From: JAWWPY01 sp963822825
GTDB lineage: Bacteria > Actinomycetota > Actinomycetes > Streptosporangiales > Streptosporangiaceae
Assembly: GCA_963822825.1 (NCBI GenBank)
Contig: CAWGIW010000012.1
Location: 124,001-188,000 of the forward strand
Direction: 5' to 3'
DNA: 64,000 nt
Numbering within the stretch: the stretch's first letter is position 1; each line of letters begins with the position of its first letter. Made by a program: the position numbers and the translations under genes. The notes under the pieces are model-generated. The model made no database searches. It was not told the DNA's origin and was given only the letters and a program-made list of their open reading frames with translations. This document shows positions 1-9,031 of this stretch, piece by piece.

Positions 1-105
1 ACGCTTGCGCGCACATGGCCGCGAGGAGGTTGTCCGTCCACGGCGGGCGATCAAGGTATAAGGAGAGTACCCACTCCTCTCCATTTTCAACGTATAGCGC
101 ACCGG

Positions 106-124
106 GGGGCTTGCGGCAAGACCC
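106..124 (+). promoter_or_regulatory. Rifamycin-associated element (RAE) upstream of helR
   Basis: The 19-mer GGGGCTTGCGGCAAGACCC contains the inverted repeat CTTGC-G-GCAAG and matches, as I remember it, the actinobacterial RAE consensus with about one difference. RAEs sit before rifamycin-inactivating or RNA-polymerase-protecting genes and give rifamycin-inducible expression. The element overlaps a possible -35 (TTGCGG, 111-116). A -10-like CATAAT lies at 136-141 with 19 bp between, and the GTG start of the HelR-like gene is at 189. The site is seen directly. Inducibility is inferred from the family. Confidence 0.8.
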
Positions 125-188
125 GGGTCGTGCCGCATAATCGCTGGCCGAGGCCGGTTGCAAGCGACCTCAGATCGGAGCTGGTGAC

Positions 189-2351
189 GTGAACCCGCTG
201 ACTACCAGCGCGTTTGACCTTCCCGACCGCCTTTCCGCCAAGGCCGACCCGACGCTGATCGCCGGCGATGAGCAGCACTTCGCGGCCATCGCGGAGAGCC
301 TCGAGCAGTCGATCGCCGACCTGTCCGACCGCCTCGATGCCCAGCGCAGGGCGCCTGGCGGCATAGGCCAGGAGGCGATGGACCGGGACATGCAGGTCCA
401 CCGGCTGACCGCTCGCCTGCGCACCCTGCGCCGCTTCGGCTTGGACCTGTGCCTCGGGCACATGGTCAGCGCGGACAACCCCGAGCCCGTGTACGTCGGG
501 CGACTTGGCCTTAGCGACAGCGCGGGCCGCCGGCTGCTCGTCAACTGGCGCTCCCCCGCGGCTGAGCCGTTCTTCGGAGCGACCCACGCCAACCCGATGG
601 GTCTGGCCAGCCGCCGCAGGTACCGCTGGACCCGCGGCCGGATCAGCGACTACTGGGACGAGGTGTTCACCCCGGACGGGCTAGTCGGGCACGCCGCGCT
701 CGACGACCAGTCCGCCTTCATCGCCAGCCTGGGCAGCAGCCGGTCGGCCCGGATGCGAGACGTGCTCGGCACCATCCAAGCCGACCAGGACGCCATCATC
801 CGGGCGGGATCCCGCGGCGCTCTCGTCGTCAACGGCGGTCCGGGTACGGGGAAGACCGTCGTGGCTCTGCACCGCTCCGCTTACCTCCTCTATTCCGACC
901 CCCGCCTCGGCCACCGCCGGGGCGGCGTGCTGTTCGTCGGTCCGCACCAGGCCTACCTGGCCTACGTCTCCGACGTCCTCCCCAGCCTCGGCGAGGAGGG
1001 CGCGGCGACCTGCACCCTGCGGGACCTCGTCGCCGAAGGAGCCGCGGCAGCGATCGAGGCCGACCCGGACGTGGCCCGCCTGAAGTCGTCCGCGGACCTG
1101 GTGAAGGCGATCGAGACAGCCGTCAGGTTCTACGAGAACCCGCCCACCAAAGGGATGACGGTCGAGACCCCCTGGTCCGACATCTGGCTGAGCGCCGCCG
1201 ATTGGGCCGAGGCGTTCGAAGCACCAGAACCCGGTACTCCGCACAACGAGGCGCGCGACCAGATCTGGGAGGAGCTGATCACGATCCTGATGGACTCCCG
1301 CGACGGCGACGCGCCGGCTGACCTGCTCCGCAAGTCGCTGCTGGGCAGCACGGAGCTGCGCACGGCCCTCAACCGCGCGTGGCCGCTGATCGAAGCGACT
1401 GAGCTCGTCGGAGACCTGTGGTCGGTACCCGCCTACCTGCGGCTGTGCGCTCCCTGGCTCAGCCCCGATGACGCCGCGCAGCTGCAGCGCGAGGACGCCC
1501 AGGCCTGGACGGTGTCCGACCTGCCGCTCCTGGACGCGGCCCGGCAGCGGCTCGGCGACCCGGAGTCATCACGACGTAAGCGCCGGCATGACGCCGCTGT
1601 CGCCGCCGAACGCGAGCGCATGGCCGGGGTCGTCGACCGCCTGATTGAGGCGGCCGGCGACCCTGGCGACGAATATGGCGTGGGCCTGGTGACGATGCTG
1701 CGCGGCGAGGACTTCACCGGCGCCCTGGTCAATGAGGCCGCACTGCCCGGTACCGATCCGGACCGGCTGGCCGGGCCGTTCGCGCACATCGTCGTGGACG
1801 AGGCTCAGGAACTGACCGACGCGGAGTGGCAGATGCTGTTGCTCCGCAGCCCGTCCCGGAGCTTCACCATCGTCGGGGACCGCGCCCAGGCCAGGCACGG
1901 GTTCACGGAATCGTGGCAGGAACGGCTGGAGCGGATCGGGTTCGACCAGATCCGCCTGGCCTCCCTGAGCATCAACTACCGGACGCCGGAAGAAATCATG
2001 GCCGAAGCCGAGCCGGTCATCCGGGCCGTGCTCCCGGACGCCAACGTGCCGACCTCCATCCGCAGCACCGGCGTCCCCGTCATACACGGATCTGCGTCGG
2101 ACCTGGGCTCGATCGTCGGCACCTGGCTCGCCGCGCATGCCGACGGGATCGCCTGCGTCATCGGCGATCCCACGTTCGCGGCGACGTCCCGCGTCCGGTC
2201 GCTCACCCCGGAGCTGTCGAAGGGGCTCGAGTTCGACTTGGCCGTCCTCGTCGACCCGGAGGCGTTCGGCAGGGGCATCGAAGGAGCGGTCAACCGCTAT
2301 GTCGCGATGACCCGCGCGACCCAGCAACTCGTCATCCTCACGAGTTCCTGA
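189..2351 (+). CDS. helR: HelR/HelD-type RNA polymerase recycling ATPase (rifamycin protection)
   Basis: UvrD/Rep-like superfamily 1 motor of 720 aa. Walker A GGPGTGKT is at about residues 216-223, DEAQ (Walker B) at about 537, GDRAQ about 25 residues later, KGLEFD at about 678 and YVAMTRATQQL at the C-terminus. The N-terminal 200 residues are helical (QSIADLSDRLDAQ) and lead into the QADQDAII Q-motif, as in HelD proteins that bind RNA polymerase rather than DNA. HelD dissociates stalled polymerase; the HelR subgroup also displaces bound rifamycin. The GTG start at 189 has GGAG 8 bp upstream. The RAE 65 bp upstream supports HelR over housekeeping HelD. No neighbour seems functionally linked. 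Confidence 0.85.
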   Translation: MNPLTTSAFDLPDRLSAKADPTLIAGDEQHFAAIAESLEQSIADLSDRLDAQRRAPGGIGQEAMDRDMQVHRLTARLRTLRRFGLDLCLGHMVSADNPEPVYVGRLGLSDSAGRRLLVNWRSPAAEPFFGATHANPMGLASRRRYRWTRGRISDYWDEVFTPDGLVGHAALDDQSAFIASLGSSRSARMRDVLGTIQADQDAIIRAGSRGALVVNGGPGTGKTVVALHRSAYLLYSDPRLGHRRGGVLFVGPHQAYLAYVSDVLPSLGEEGAATCTLRDLVAEGAAAAIEADPDVARLKSSADLVKAIETAVRFYENPPTKGMTVETPWSDIWLSAADWAEAFEAPEPGTPHNEARDQIWEELITILMDSRDGDAPADLLRKSLLGSTELRTALNRAWPLIEATELVGDLWSVPAYLRLCAPWLSPDDAAQLQREDAQAWTVSDLPLLDAARQRLGDPESSRRKRRHDAAVAAERERMAGVVDRLIEAAGDPGDEYGVGLVTMLRGEDFTGALVNEAALPGTDPDRLAGPFAHIVVDEAQELTDAEWQMLLLRSPSRSFTIVGDRAQARHGFTESWQERLERIGFDQIRLASLSINYRTPEEIMAEAEPVIRAVLPDANVPTSIRSTGVPVIHGSASDLGSIVGTWLAAHADGIACVIGDPTFAATSRVRSLTPELSKGLEFDLAVLVDPEAFGRGIEGAVNRYVAMTRATQQLVILTSS

Positions 2352-2644
2352 CGTCGGCCGGACGAACGCCCACCCCGGCCGGGTTGCCGGTTATTGCGGT
2401 ACAGAGGGTGAGGTTGCCGTTCCGCCCCTCGTTCCGTGCGGTGCACGTTACGTGCGCCCACGGCCGGTGCGGCTGGGCAAATATGGGCCGATTTGGGTAG
2501 GAGTTCTCACCCTGATGGCGGATGACATGCGATGCCCCTGATGGCAGCGTCTGGTGCCGTACGCATCGGAGGGGCCCGATACACCGTTATTTGGGGGCAA
2601 ATCATCGCTGTGCCTGGCCTGTGCTTAGTGCGACTGGCGTGCAG

Positions 2645-4075
2645 ATGAGTGAGGGAGAGTCGCACGTCGATACGAGTACGCCGGCGGTCGTGCTGAAGTT
2701 CGATCCCAACGTCATGCACCATGGCGGGCTCGGGGTCATCCGCAGCCTAGGCCGGATCGGGGTGCCGGTCTACGGCGTGCATGAAGGTCCGTGGGCTCCG
2801 GCCGCGAACTCCCGGTACCTGCGCGGCCGCTGGTTCTGGCAACCGAGCCCGGACGACGTGGACCGGGTGCGGGAGGGACTTCTGCGGCTGGCCGAGCGCA
2901 TCGGCCAGGCGGCCGTGCTCATCGCGACCGACGACGCCGGCGCGATCTTCCTTGCCGAACACGGTGACCGCCTGCGGCACTGCTTTCTCTTCCCGGAGCC
3001 GCCCAGGGACCTGCCGCGGCGGCTCGCGGGCAAGTACTCGCTGTATGAGTTCTGCCGCGAGCTTGGCGTACCGTGCCCGGAGGCAGCGGTACCCGGATCG
3101 CTCACAGCGGCCAGGGAGTTCGCCGCCGCAGCGGGCTACCCGCTGATCGCCAAGCTCCGCACGCCGTGGACCCATGGCGGCCGGACGGTGCGCAGCACCT
3201 CGATCGTGGCCGACCGGGCGGAGCTGGATGGCATCTACCGGACCTGCGCGCAGGCCGGCGCCGGGCTGATGCTTCAGGAGTTCATCCCCGGCGGGGCGGG
3301 ACAGGACTGGTTCTTTCACGGATACTGCGACGCCGCCTCGACGTGCCGGCCGGCCTTCACCGGGGTCAAGGAGCGGTCGTACCCGGCTCATGCCGGGCTG
3401 ACCAGCCTGGGACGCTCGGTGCCGAACGATTCCCTGCGCGACGAGATGACCGGGCTGCTCGTCCGGCTTGGCTACCGCGGGCTCCTGGACCTGGACCTTC
3501 GCCTGGATCCCCGGGACGGCCAGTACAAGCTGCTGGACTTCAACCCCCGGCTCGGTGCGCAGTTCCGGGTCTTCCGCGACACGGCCGGCCTGGACGTCGC
3601 GATGGCCGCCTATCTGGACCTGGCCGGCTGCGCCCGCCCAGCGGCCGAGCAGGTCAGCGGGCGCGGTTTCCTGGTGGAGAACTACGACCCGATCGGCGCG
3701 CTCGGCTACTGGCGCCGCGGTGAGCTGGGGCTTGGATCCTGGCTGGCGTCCCTGCGCACGGTCAACGAGACCGCCTGGTTCGCGCGGGACGACCTGCGGC
3801 CGTTCGGGCTCATGTGCCTGCGCATGGGCTGGCGCATGGCGACCCGCCCCCTGTCACGGCGGGAGCGCCCTGCTTCCAGCAACGGAGCCTCCAGCAACGG
3901 GGCTTCCAGCAACGGAACTTCCAGCAACGGGATCGCCCGCAACGACCCCCGTTACCGGGCCGGCCGCGCGGCGGCCAGACCTCGCTCCGCCGCGGCGCGG
4001 CCGGAGGCGATCACGCAGAACCTGACAGCGCGGCCAGCGCCGCCGCGTTCGAATAGGGAGGGGACCAGGACATGA
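2645..4075 (+). CDS. ATP-grasp domain ligase, first gene of the exopolysaccharide operon
   Basis: 476-aa ATP-grasp protein of the carboxylate-amine ligase type found in actinobacterial surface-polysaccharide clusters. An N-terminal Rossmann-like part (FDPNVMHHGGLGVIRSLGR) precedes the ATP-grasp core: GKYSLYEFCRELGVPCPE, YPLIAKLRTPW, LMLQEFIPGG and the metal-binding LLDLDLRLD...LLDFNPRLG. Such enzymes form an acyl-phosphate and join it to an amine, so an amide decoration of a sugar or peptide is possible; the substrate is unknown. The tail carries a slippery SSNGASSNG repeat at about 3885-3940. ATG at 2645 is chosen because homology begins there; the open frame extends to 2522 and no good ribosome site is visible. 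The stop overlaps the next start by 4 bp (ATGA). Confidence 0.7.
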   Translation: MSEGESHVDTSTPAVVLKFDPNVMHHGGLGVIRSLGRIGVPVYGVHEGPWAPAANSRYLRGRWFWQPSPDDVDRVREGLLRLAERIGQAAVLIATDDAGAIFLAEHGDRLRHCFLFPEPPRDLPRRLAGKYSLYEFCRELGVPCPEAAVPGSLTAAREFAAAAGYPLIAKLRTPWTHGGRTVRSTSIVADRAELDGIYRTCAQAGAGLMLQEFIPGGAGQDWFFHGYCDAASTCRPAFTGVKERSYPAHAGLTSLGRSVPNDSLRDEMTGLLVRLGYRGLLDLDLRLDPRDGQYKLLDFNPRLGAQFRVFRDTAGLDVAMAAYLDLAGCARPAAEQVSGRGFLVENYDPIGALGYWRRGELGLGSWLASLRTVNETAWFARDDLRPFGLMCLRMGWRMATRPLSRRERPASSNGASSNGASSNGTSSNGIARNDPRYRAGRAAARPRSAAARPEAITQNLTARPAPPRSNREGTRT

Positions 4076-5304
4076 GCGACGACGTCGGCGTGGCCATCAT
4101 CGGAGCGGGGCCGTATGGCCTCTCGCTCGCCGCCCACCTGCGCGCGGCGGCCCTGCCGTTCCGGCAATTCGGGCTGCCGATGCGGCTATGGCGGACAGCC
4201 ATGCCGCGCGGGATGTTCCTGAAGTCACAGGGCTTCGCGTCGAATCTGTCCAGCCCGGACGGGGCGCACACACTCGAGGCCTTCTGCGCCGCCACCGGCC
4301 GCCCCTACGCCAGCTACGGCCTGCCGGTTCCGCTGGACACCTTCGTCGCATACGGCCAGTGGTTCCAGCGGGAACTTGTCCCCGATCTCGAGGAGACGCT
4401 GGTCACCGAAGCGGTTCTGAAGGACGGCCACTACGAGATCAGCCTGGCCAACGGGGAGCGGGCGCAGGCCCGCAAGGTCGTGGTCGCGGCCGGCGTGGAG
4501 CATTTCGCCTTCGTTCCTGAGCAACTGGCCGAGCTGCCCCCGTCCGTCTGCACGCACAGTTCTGTGCACGCCGACCTCGACGTTTTCCGCGACAAGAACG
4601 TCATCGTGCTCGGAGCGGGCCAGTCGGCGCTGGAATCCGCGGCGCTCTTGCATGAGAACGGTGCGAACGTCCGGCTCGTCGCCCGGAAGCCGAAGATCAT
4701 ATGGAACGGCCCCCCGCTGCCGCTCGACCGTCCCCTCATCCAACGGCTGCGGGAGCCTGAGGCCGGGCTTGGCTCAGGCTGGAGCACCTGGTTCTACTCC
4801 CGGCATCCGGAGCTGTTCCGGCACCTGCCTCGGAATACCCGGGTATACCGCGCACGGACGGCGCTCGGGCCGGCTGGTGCCTCCTGGCTGCCCAGCCGGG
4901 TGGAAGGGCAGTTCCCCATCGTGACCGGCCACGCGCTGAAGTGGGGGAAGGCGGACGGCGGTGGCGTGGTGCTCGGGTTCGAAGGGCCGGGCGGAGCCGA
5001 CGTTGAGCTGGCCGCGGACCACGTCATCGCGGCTACCGGCTATCGCGCCGACCTGCGCCGCCTGACGTTCCTCAGCGACCAGCTCCGGCCTGCCCTGCGG
5101 ACCGTGGCCGAGACCGCCGTGGTGGATCGCGGGTACCAGTCGTCCGTGCGCGGGCTGTACTTCATCGGTCCGGCCGTGGCTCCGACCTTCGGGCCGGTCA
5201 TGCGCTTCGTGTACGGATCAGACCACGCAGCGCGCACCGTGACACGGCAGCTGGGCGGCCGGGCTAGTCATGGAGCGCCGGTTTCCGCGGGAGCAGGCCG
5301 ATGA
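4072..5304 (+). CDS. FAD/NAD(P)-dependent oxidoreductase (flavin monooxygenase-like)
   Basis: 410-aa two-dinucleotide-domain flavoprotein. The FAD motif GAGPYG lies near residue 11, a second Rossmann motif GAGQSALE near residue 181, and the flavin-monooxygenase-like signature ATGYR near 320. GAGPYGLSLAAHLR resembles lysine/ornithine N-hydroxylase and FMO-type proteins. ATG overlaps the preceding stop, with GGGAGGGG at about 4057-4064 as ribosome site. It lies between an ATP-grasp ligase and a polysaccharide deacetylase, all coupled by 4-bp overlaps, so it probably modifies the same polymer or its decoration (N-hydroxylation or oxidation would be guesses). No signal peptide, so cytoplasmic. 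Confidence 0.75.
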   Translation: MSDDVGVAIIGAGPYGLSLAAHLRAAALPFRQFGLPMRLWRTAMPRGMFLKSQGFASNLSSPDGAHTLEAFCAATGRPYASYGLPVPLDTFVAYGQWFQRELVPDLEETLVTEAVLKDGHYEISLANGERAQARKVVVAAGVEHFAFVPEQLAELPPSVCTHSSVHADLDVFRDKNVIVLGAGQSALESAALLHENGANVRLVARKPKIIWNGPPLPLDRPLIQRLREPEAGLGSGWSTWFYSRHPELFRHLPRNTRVYRARTALGPAGASWLPSRVEGQFPIVTGHALKWGKADGGGVVLGFEGPGGADVELAADHVIAATGYRADLRRLTFLSDQLRPALRTVAETAVVDRGYQSSVRGLYFIGPAVAPTFGPVMRFVYGSDHAARTVTRQLGGRASHGAPVSAGAGR

Positions 5305-6110
5305 CGGAACCGGACTACGTCCGGCCCCGGGACCCGGCCGCCGGAAATGTGGACGGGCCCGCCGACCTCGCGGGGCGAGAGGTCCCGCTGCTGCTGCGCG
5401 ACATGCCGATGATCTTGATGTACCACGGCGTGGCCGAGGTGACCGAAGATCCGAACAAGCTGTGCGTGACGCCGCGCCGCTTCGCCGAACAGATGTCGTG
5501 GCTCGAGCGGCGCGGGCTGCGGGGGGTAGGAATCGGCTCGCTCGTCAACGCGATGCGGGATGGCCGTCAGCGCGGGCTGGTCGGCATCACCTTCGACGAC
5601 GGGTACGTGAACGTGCTCGAGGTGGCGCTGCCGGAATTGCAGCGCCACGGCTTCGGAGCGACGGCCTACATTATCTCCGGCCGGCTGGGCGGCACCAACG
5701 AGTGGGACGCCGGGCCAGCCTGGCCGCTGATGTCCGCCAGCGAGGTCGGCAAGCTCGCTGCCGCCGGCGTCGAGATCGGCTCGCACGGCGTCACGCACAT
5801 GCGGCTGGCTGGCGCGAATGCCGAACAGCTGACCGCCGAGGTCGGTGCGAGCCGGGCCGTCCTGGCCGAATTGGTGGGGGCCGAGATCCGCGGATTCGCC
5901 TATCCCTACGGATCGATGGACACCGCGGCCCGGCGTGCGGTCCGTGCCGCGGGCTACGACTACGCGTGCGCGGTGGAGACGCCCGTGGCTCACGTCGGGC
6001 TGATGGCGCTGCCCCGTATCTACATAGGGCAGCAGGACGGCGCAGCCCGCATGGCGGTCAAAAGGCGCCTGTACAGAAGCTACATCGCGCGCCGGGGGAG
6101 ACCGGCGTGA
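5301..6110 (+). CDS. Polysaccharide deacetylase (NodB/CE4 domain)
   Basis: 269-aa protein with all main NodB-domain motifs: TFDDGY (motif 1, catalytic Asp and metal Asp), SHGVTH (motif 2, two metal His) and FAYPYG (motif 3). These enzymes remove N- or O-acetyl groups from sugars using a divalent metal. There is no signal peptide or membrane segment at the N-terminus, unusual if the substrate were cell-wall glycan; a cytoplasmic lipid-linked or nucleotide sugar is possible. ATG overlaps the upstream stop by 4 bp. Compare the degenerate NodB protein at 13953-15506. Confidence 0.85.
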   Translation: MTEPDYVRPRDPAAGNVDGPADLAGREVPLLLRDMPMILMYHGVAEVTEDPNKLCVTPRRFAEQMSWLERRGLRGVGIGSLVNAMRDGRQRGLVGITFDDGYVNVLEVALPELQRHGFGATAYIISGRLGGTNEWDAGPAWPLMSASEVGKLAAAGVEIGSHGVTHMRLAGANAEQLTAEVGASRAVLAELVGAEIRGFAYPYGSMDTAARRAVRAAGYDYACAVETPVAHVGLMALPRIYIGQQDGAARMAVKRRLYRSYIARRGRPA

Positions 6111-6235
6111 CGACGCTGAGCGTGCCGGCCTGGCGATTTCACCAGATGACCTGGGCGCCGCACCGGCCCACCGTGATGGGCGTACCAGCGCCTTCGCCCC
6201 GATCTCTTTGATCCATCGAGAGGACAGAACTCATA

Positions 6236-7621
6236 ATGGGCAAGACCACGTTGTCGCTTGCGGTGAACGGCCGGGAGCATCAGCTGAAGGGCGGGCTGGT
6301 GCTTTTCGAGGCGCCGGGGGAGCCTGGAGCGGCCTCGGTCGGGTACCCGAATGGCAACGGCGCTGCCACCTGGTCGGCGGCAATCGTCGGGCTGGGCTAT
6401 GTCGGCCTGCCGACCGCAGCGGCTCTGCACGGACGGTGTGAGCGGATCATCGGGATCGATGCCAACCCGGAGCGCCTGCGCGAGGTCGCGGCGAGGGAAG
6501 CCGATCTGGGTGGCCCGGACAGTGCCCGGCTGGGTGCCGCGCTGAGCGATGGGTCTCTCGAGCTGACCGGTGACCCGGCCGCCGTGGCGAAGGCAGATGC
6601 CGTGATTATCTGCGTACCGACGCCTGTGGACGGCAGCTATCTTCCGGACCTTGGCGCGCTGCGGGGCGCGTGCGCGAGCGTGGTGGCTCACGCGCGGCCC
6701 GGGCAGACGCTGATCCTGACGTCAACGACTTACGCCGGAACCACGCGTGAGCTGCTGGCCGAGCCGCTGGAGCGGCGGGGCCTGCACGTGGGCACGGACG
6801 TGTTCGTGGCGTTCAGCCCGGAGCGGATTGATCCGGGTAACTCTGATCACCTCCAGCGGGAGACGCCTCGGGTGGTCGGGGGGATCACCCCCGAATGCGC
6901 GGCGAGGGCGGCCGCGGTCATCGGCCAGCTCACCGACGAGGTGTACCTGGTGAGCTCACCGGAGGCGGCCGAGGCGACGAAGCTGTACGAGAACATCTTC
7001 CGCGCGGTGTCGCTGGCCTTGGCGAATGAGTTCGCTGATGCGTGCGGGACGCTGGGCCTGGACCCGGTTGAGGTAACGCTGGCGGCGGCGACGAAGCCGT
7101 ATGGGTTCCTGGGTGTGCTCCCCGGCCCCGGCGTCGGCGGGCACTGCATCCCGTGCGACCCGCACTATCTCCTGTGGCAGCTCGGCATGAAGGGCCGCCG
7201 GTCCCCGCTCATCGAGCAAGCGATGACATCGATCCGCCTGCGCCCGAGCCGGGTGGCGCAGCGGGCGGTGGAAGTACTGGCGGCCGATGGCCGGGGGCTG
7301 GCGGGCGCCCGGGTGATAGTCGTCGGCGTCAGCTACAAGGCGGGGGTGCAGGATCTTCGGGAGTCGTCGGCCCTGCCGCTTATCGCTGACCTCCGGGCCG
7401 AGGGCGCGGAGGTGGGTTACCACGACCCGCTCATTCCCCGCATCCAGCTACCGGATGGCAGTGAGATGCGCGGCGAGGACGTACCTCTCGGATCCGGCTG
7501 GGATCTGACTGTGATCCACACCGTGCACCCCGGCGTGGACCTTGCGTGGGTGCAGGACTGCCCGCGGGTGCTGGATGCCACGTACCAGTTCGTCAGCCCC
7601 CCGCACCGCGTCGTCGTCTAG
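6236..7621 (+). CDS. UDP-sugar 6-dehydrogenase (UDP-ManNAc/UDP-Glc dehydrogenase family)
   Basis: 461-aa nucleotide-sugar dehydrogenase, NAD-dependent, oxidising C6 of a UDP-hexose to a uronic acid. After about 47 residues comes the Rossmann motif IVGLGYVGLPTA. Further motifs are VPTPVD, FSPERIDPG, the helix EATKLYENIFRAV and the catalytic-Cys loop GPGVGGHCIPCDPHYL. HCIPCDP favours the UDP-N-acetylmannosamine or UDP-N-acetylglucosamine branch over UDP-glucose. The extra N-terminal stretch (GKTTLSLAVNGREHQLKGG) is not part of the usual fold. It lies 125 bp after the deacetylase and supplies a uronate for the cluster polymer. Confidence 0.85.
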   Translation: MGKTTLSLAVNGREHQLKGGLVLFEAPGEPGAASVGYPNGNGAATWSAAIVGLGYVGLPTAAALHGRCERIIGIDANPERLREVAAREADLGGPDSARLGAALSDGSLELTGDPAAVAKADAVIICVPTPVDGSYLPDLGALRGACASVVAHARPGQTLILTSTTYAGTTRELLAEPLERRGLHVGTDVFVAFSPERIDPGNSDHLQRETPRVVGGITPECAARAAAVIGQLTDEVYLVSSPEAAEATKLYENIFRAVSLALANEFADACGTLGLDPVEVTLAAATKPYGFLGVLPGPGVGGHCIPCDPHYLLWQLGMKGRRSPLIEQAMTSIRLRPSRVAQRAVEVLAADGRGLAGARVIVVGVSYKAGVQDLRESSALPLIADLRAEGAEVGYHDPLIPRIQLPDGSEMRGEDVPLGSGWDLTVIHTVHPGVDLAWVQDCPRVLDATYQFVSPPHRVVV

Positions 7622-7636
7622 GCGGAGGTTTCGCAT

Positions 7637-9031
7637 ATGACCATGAGCCTGCATGCTGCAGAGCCGCTTCGCCGGGCCGGCCCGGCGGTCGCCGGTGCGG
7701 CCCAGAGCCGGGTCCCGCTAGCCGCCGTGCTGCCTCTCACCGATGCCGTAGCGCTGGCCGCGGCGCTGGCCGCGGCCAGCATCGCGGCCGGGTGGCCGGG
7801 CTCGCCGGCCGCCGGGTACTCAGCGACGGTCCTCGTCGCTCTCTGGGCCAGCGGCCTGCAGCGCCTCCGCATCTGCCCGCGGGTATCTGACCAGATGGGC
7901 CGGATCCTGGCCGCTGTCACCGGGCCGGCACTGGTCCTTCTGCCATGGCTGTCCGCGGTGACCGCGCTGCGCCTGGTCCTGTGGTCCGTTGGCCTGTTGC
8001 TCACCTTCCGGGTGGCCGCCGCGTTGGCGCTACGGGCTGCGCGCCGCCGCGGCTACCTGACCGAGCCCGCGCTGCTGGCCGGCGCGGGCCCAGCCGGTGA
8101 GCAGATACTCGGCCTGCTGCGTGAGCACCCCGAGATCGGCCTGCGGCCCTGCGGGTTCGTCGATTCCCGGCCACAAACCACCCAGCCCGGGATGCCGGTC
8201 CTCGGCGCCCTCGCTGAGCTGGCCGCGATAGTCGCGCGGCACCGCATCCGGCGGATCATCGTGTGCTTCCCCGACGACCGTGACGAGGAGTTCGAATCTG
8301 TGCTGCGCGACTGCCGGGACCTGCGCGCGGACATCTATGTGGTGCCTCGGCTGCGCGGGCTGGGAATGGCCGTGCCGGGAGCCTGCCTGGACGAGATCTG
8401 GGGTATCCCCCTTGTTCCGCTGCGGCAGCATCGGGCGGCGACGCGCATGTCCCTGAAGCGAGCATTCGATGTGATCGCCGCGGCGATCCTGCTCATCCTG
8501 GCCGCTCCCCTGCTGGGTGCGATCGCCCTCGTGATCAAGGTACGCCGTCGCCATCCAGTGTTCTTCCGCCAGGTGCGAGTGGTCGGCCGTGGCAGGCTGG
8601 CCGAGATCATCAAGCTGCGCACCATGGGGGTGCACCCCGGCGCTGATACGTGCTGGGTGGTGCCAACGCGGCAGATTACCCCACTGGGCGGCTGGCTGCG
8701 GGCCACGCACCTGGACGAGCTGCCGCAGCTGATCAATGTGCTGCGCGGTGACATGTCGCTGGTCGGGCCCCGGCCAGAGCGGCCCTACTTCGCCGAGAAG
8801 TTCGGCCGCGAAATCCCCCGGTACGACGACCGGCACCGGATGCGAGCGGGGCTCACCGGGCTGGCTCAGGTTCACGGGCTGCATGGGGACACGTCCATCC
8901 GCGAGCGTGTCCGCTTCGACAACCTCTACATCGACAACTGGTCGCTCTGGCTCGACGTCGTGATCCTGGCCCGGACCTTGACCACGGTCGCGAGAGCCGG
9001 GCGCACCAGAAAGGCATCGGTGACGGTGTGA
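7637..9031 (+). CDS. Polyprenyl-phosphate sugar phosphotransferase (WbaP/WcaJ type)
   Basis: 464-aa initiating transferase that moves hexose-1-phosphate from a UDP-sugar to undecaprenyl phosphate. The N-terminal half has four hydrophobic segments (about residues 25-125), then a nucleotide-binding-like domain (ALLAGAGPAGEQILGLL). The C-terminal bacterial sugar-transferase domain starts at LKRAFDVIAAAILLILAAPL with a reentrant helix, then FFRQVRVVGRGR, IKLRTM, HLDELPQLINVLRGDMSLVGPRPERP. GGAGG lies 8 bp before ATG 7637. The stop overlaps the next start (GTGA). Its presence implies a lipid-linked, Wzy- or ABC-type polymer in this part of the cluster. Confidence 0.88.
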   Translation: MTMSLHAAEPLRRAGPAVAGAAQSRVPLAAVLPLTDAVALAAALAAASIAAGWPGSPAAGYSATVLVALWASGLQRLRICPRVSDQMGRILAAVTGPALVLLPWLSAVTALRLVLWSVGLLLTFRVAAALALRAARRRGYLTEPALLAGAGPAGEQILGLLREHPEIGLRPCGFVDSRPQTTQPGMPVLGALAELAAIVARHRIRRIIVCFPDDRDEEFESVLRDCRDLRADIYVVPRLRGLGMAVPGACLDEIWGIPLVPLRQHRAATRMSLKRAFDVIAAAILLILAAPLLGAIALVIKVRRRHPVFFRQVRVVGRGRLAEIIKLRTMGVHPGADTCWVVPTRQITPLGGWLRATHLDELPQLINVLRGDMSLVGPRPERPYFAEKFGREIPRYDDRHRMRAGLTGLAQVHGLHGDTSIRERVRFDNLYIDNWSLWLDVVILARTLTTVARAGRTRKASVTV

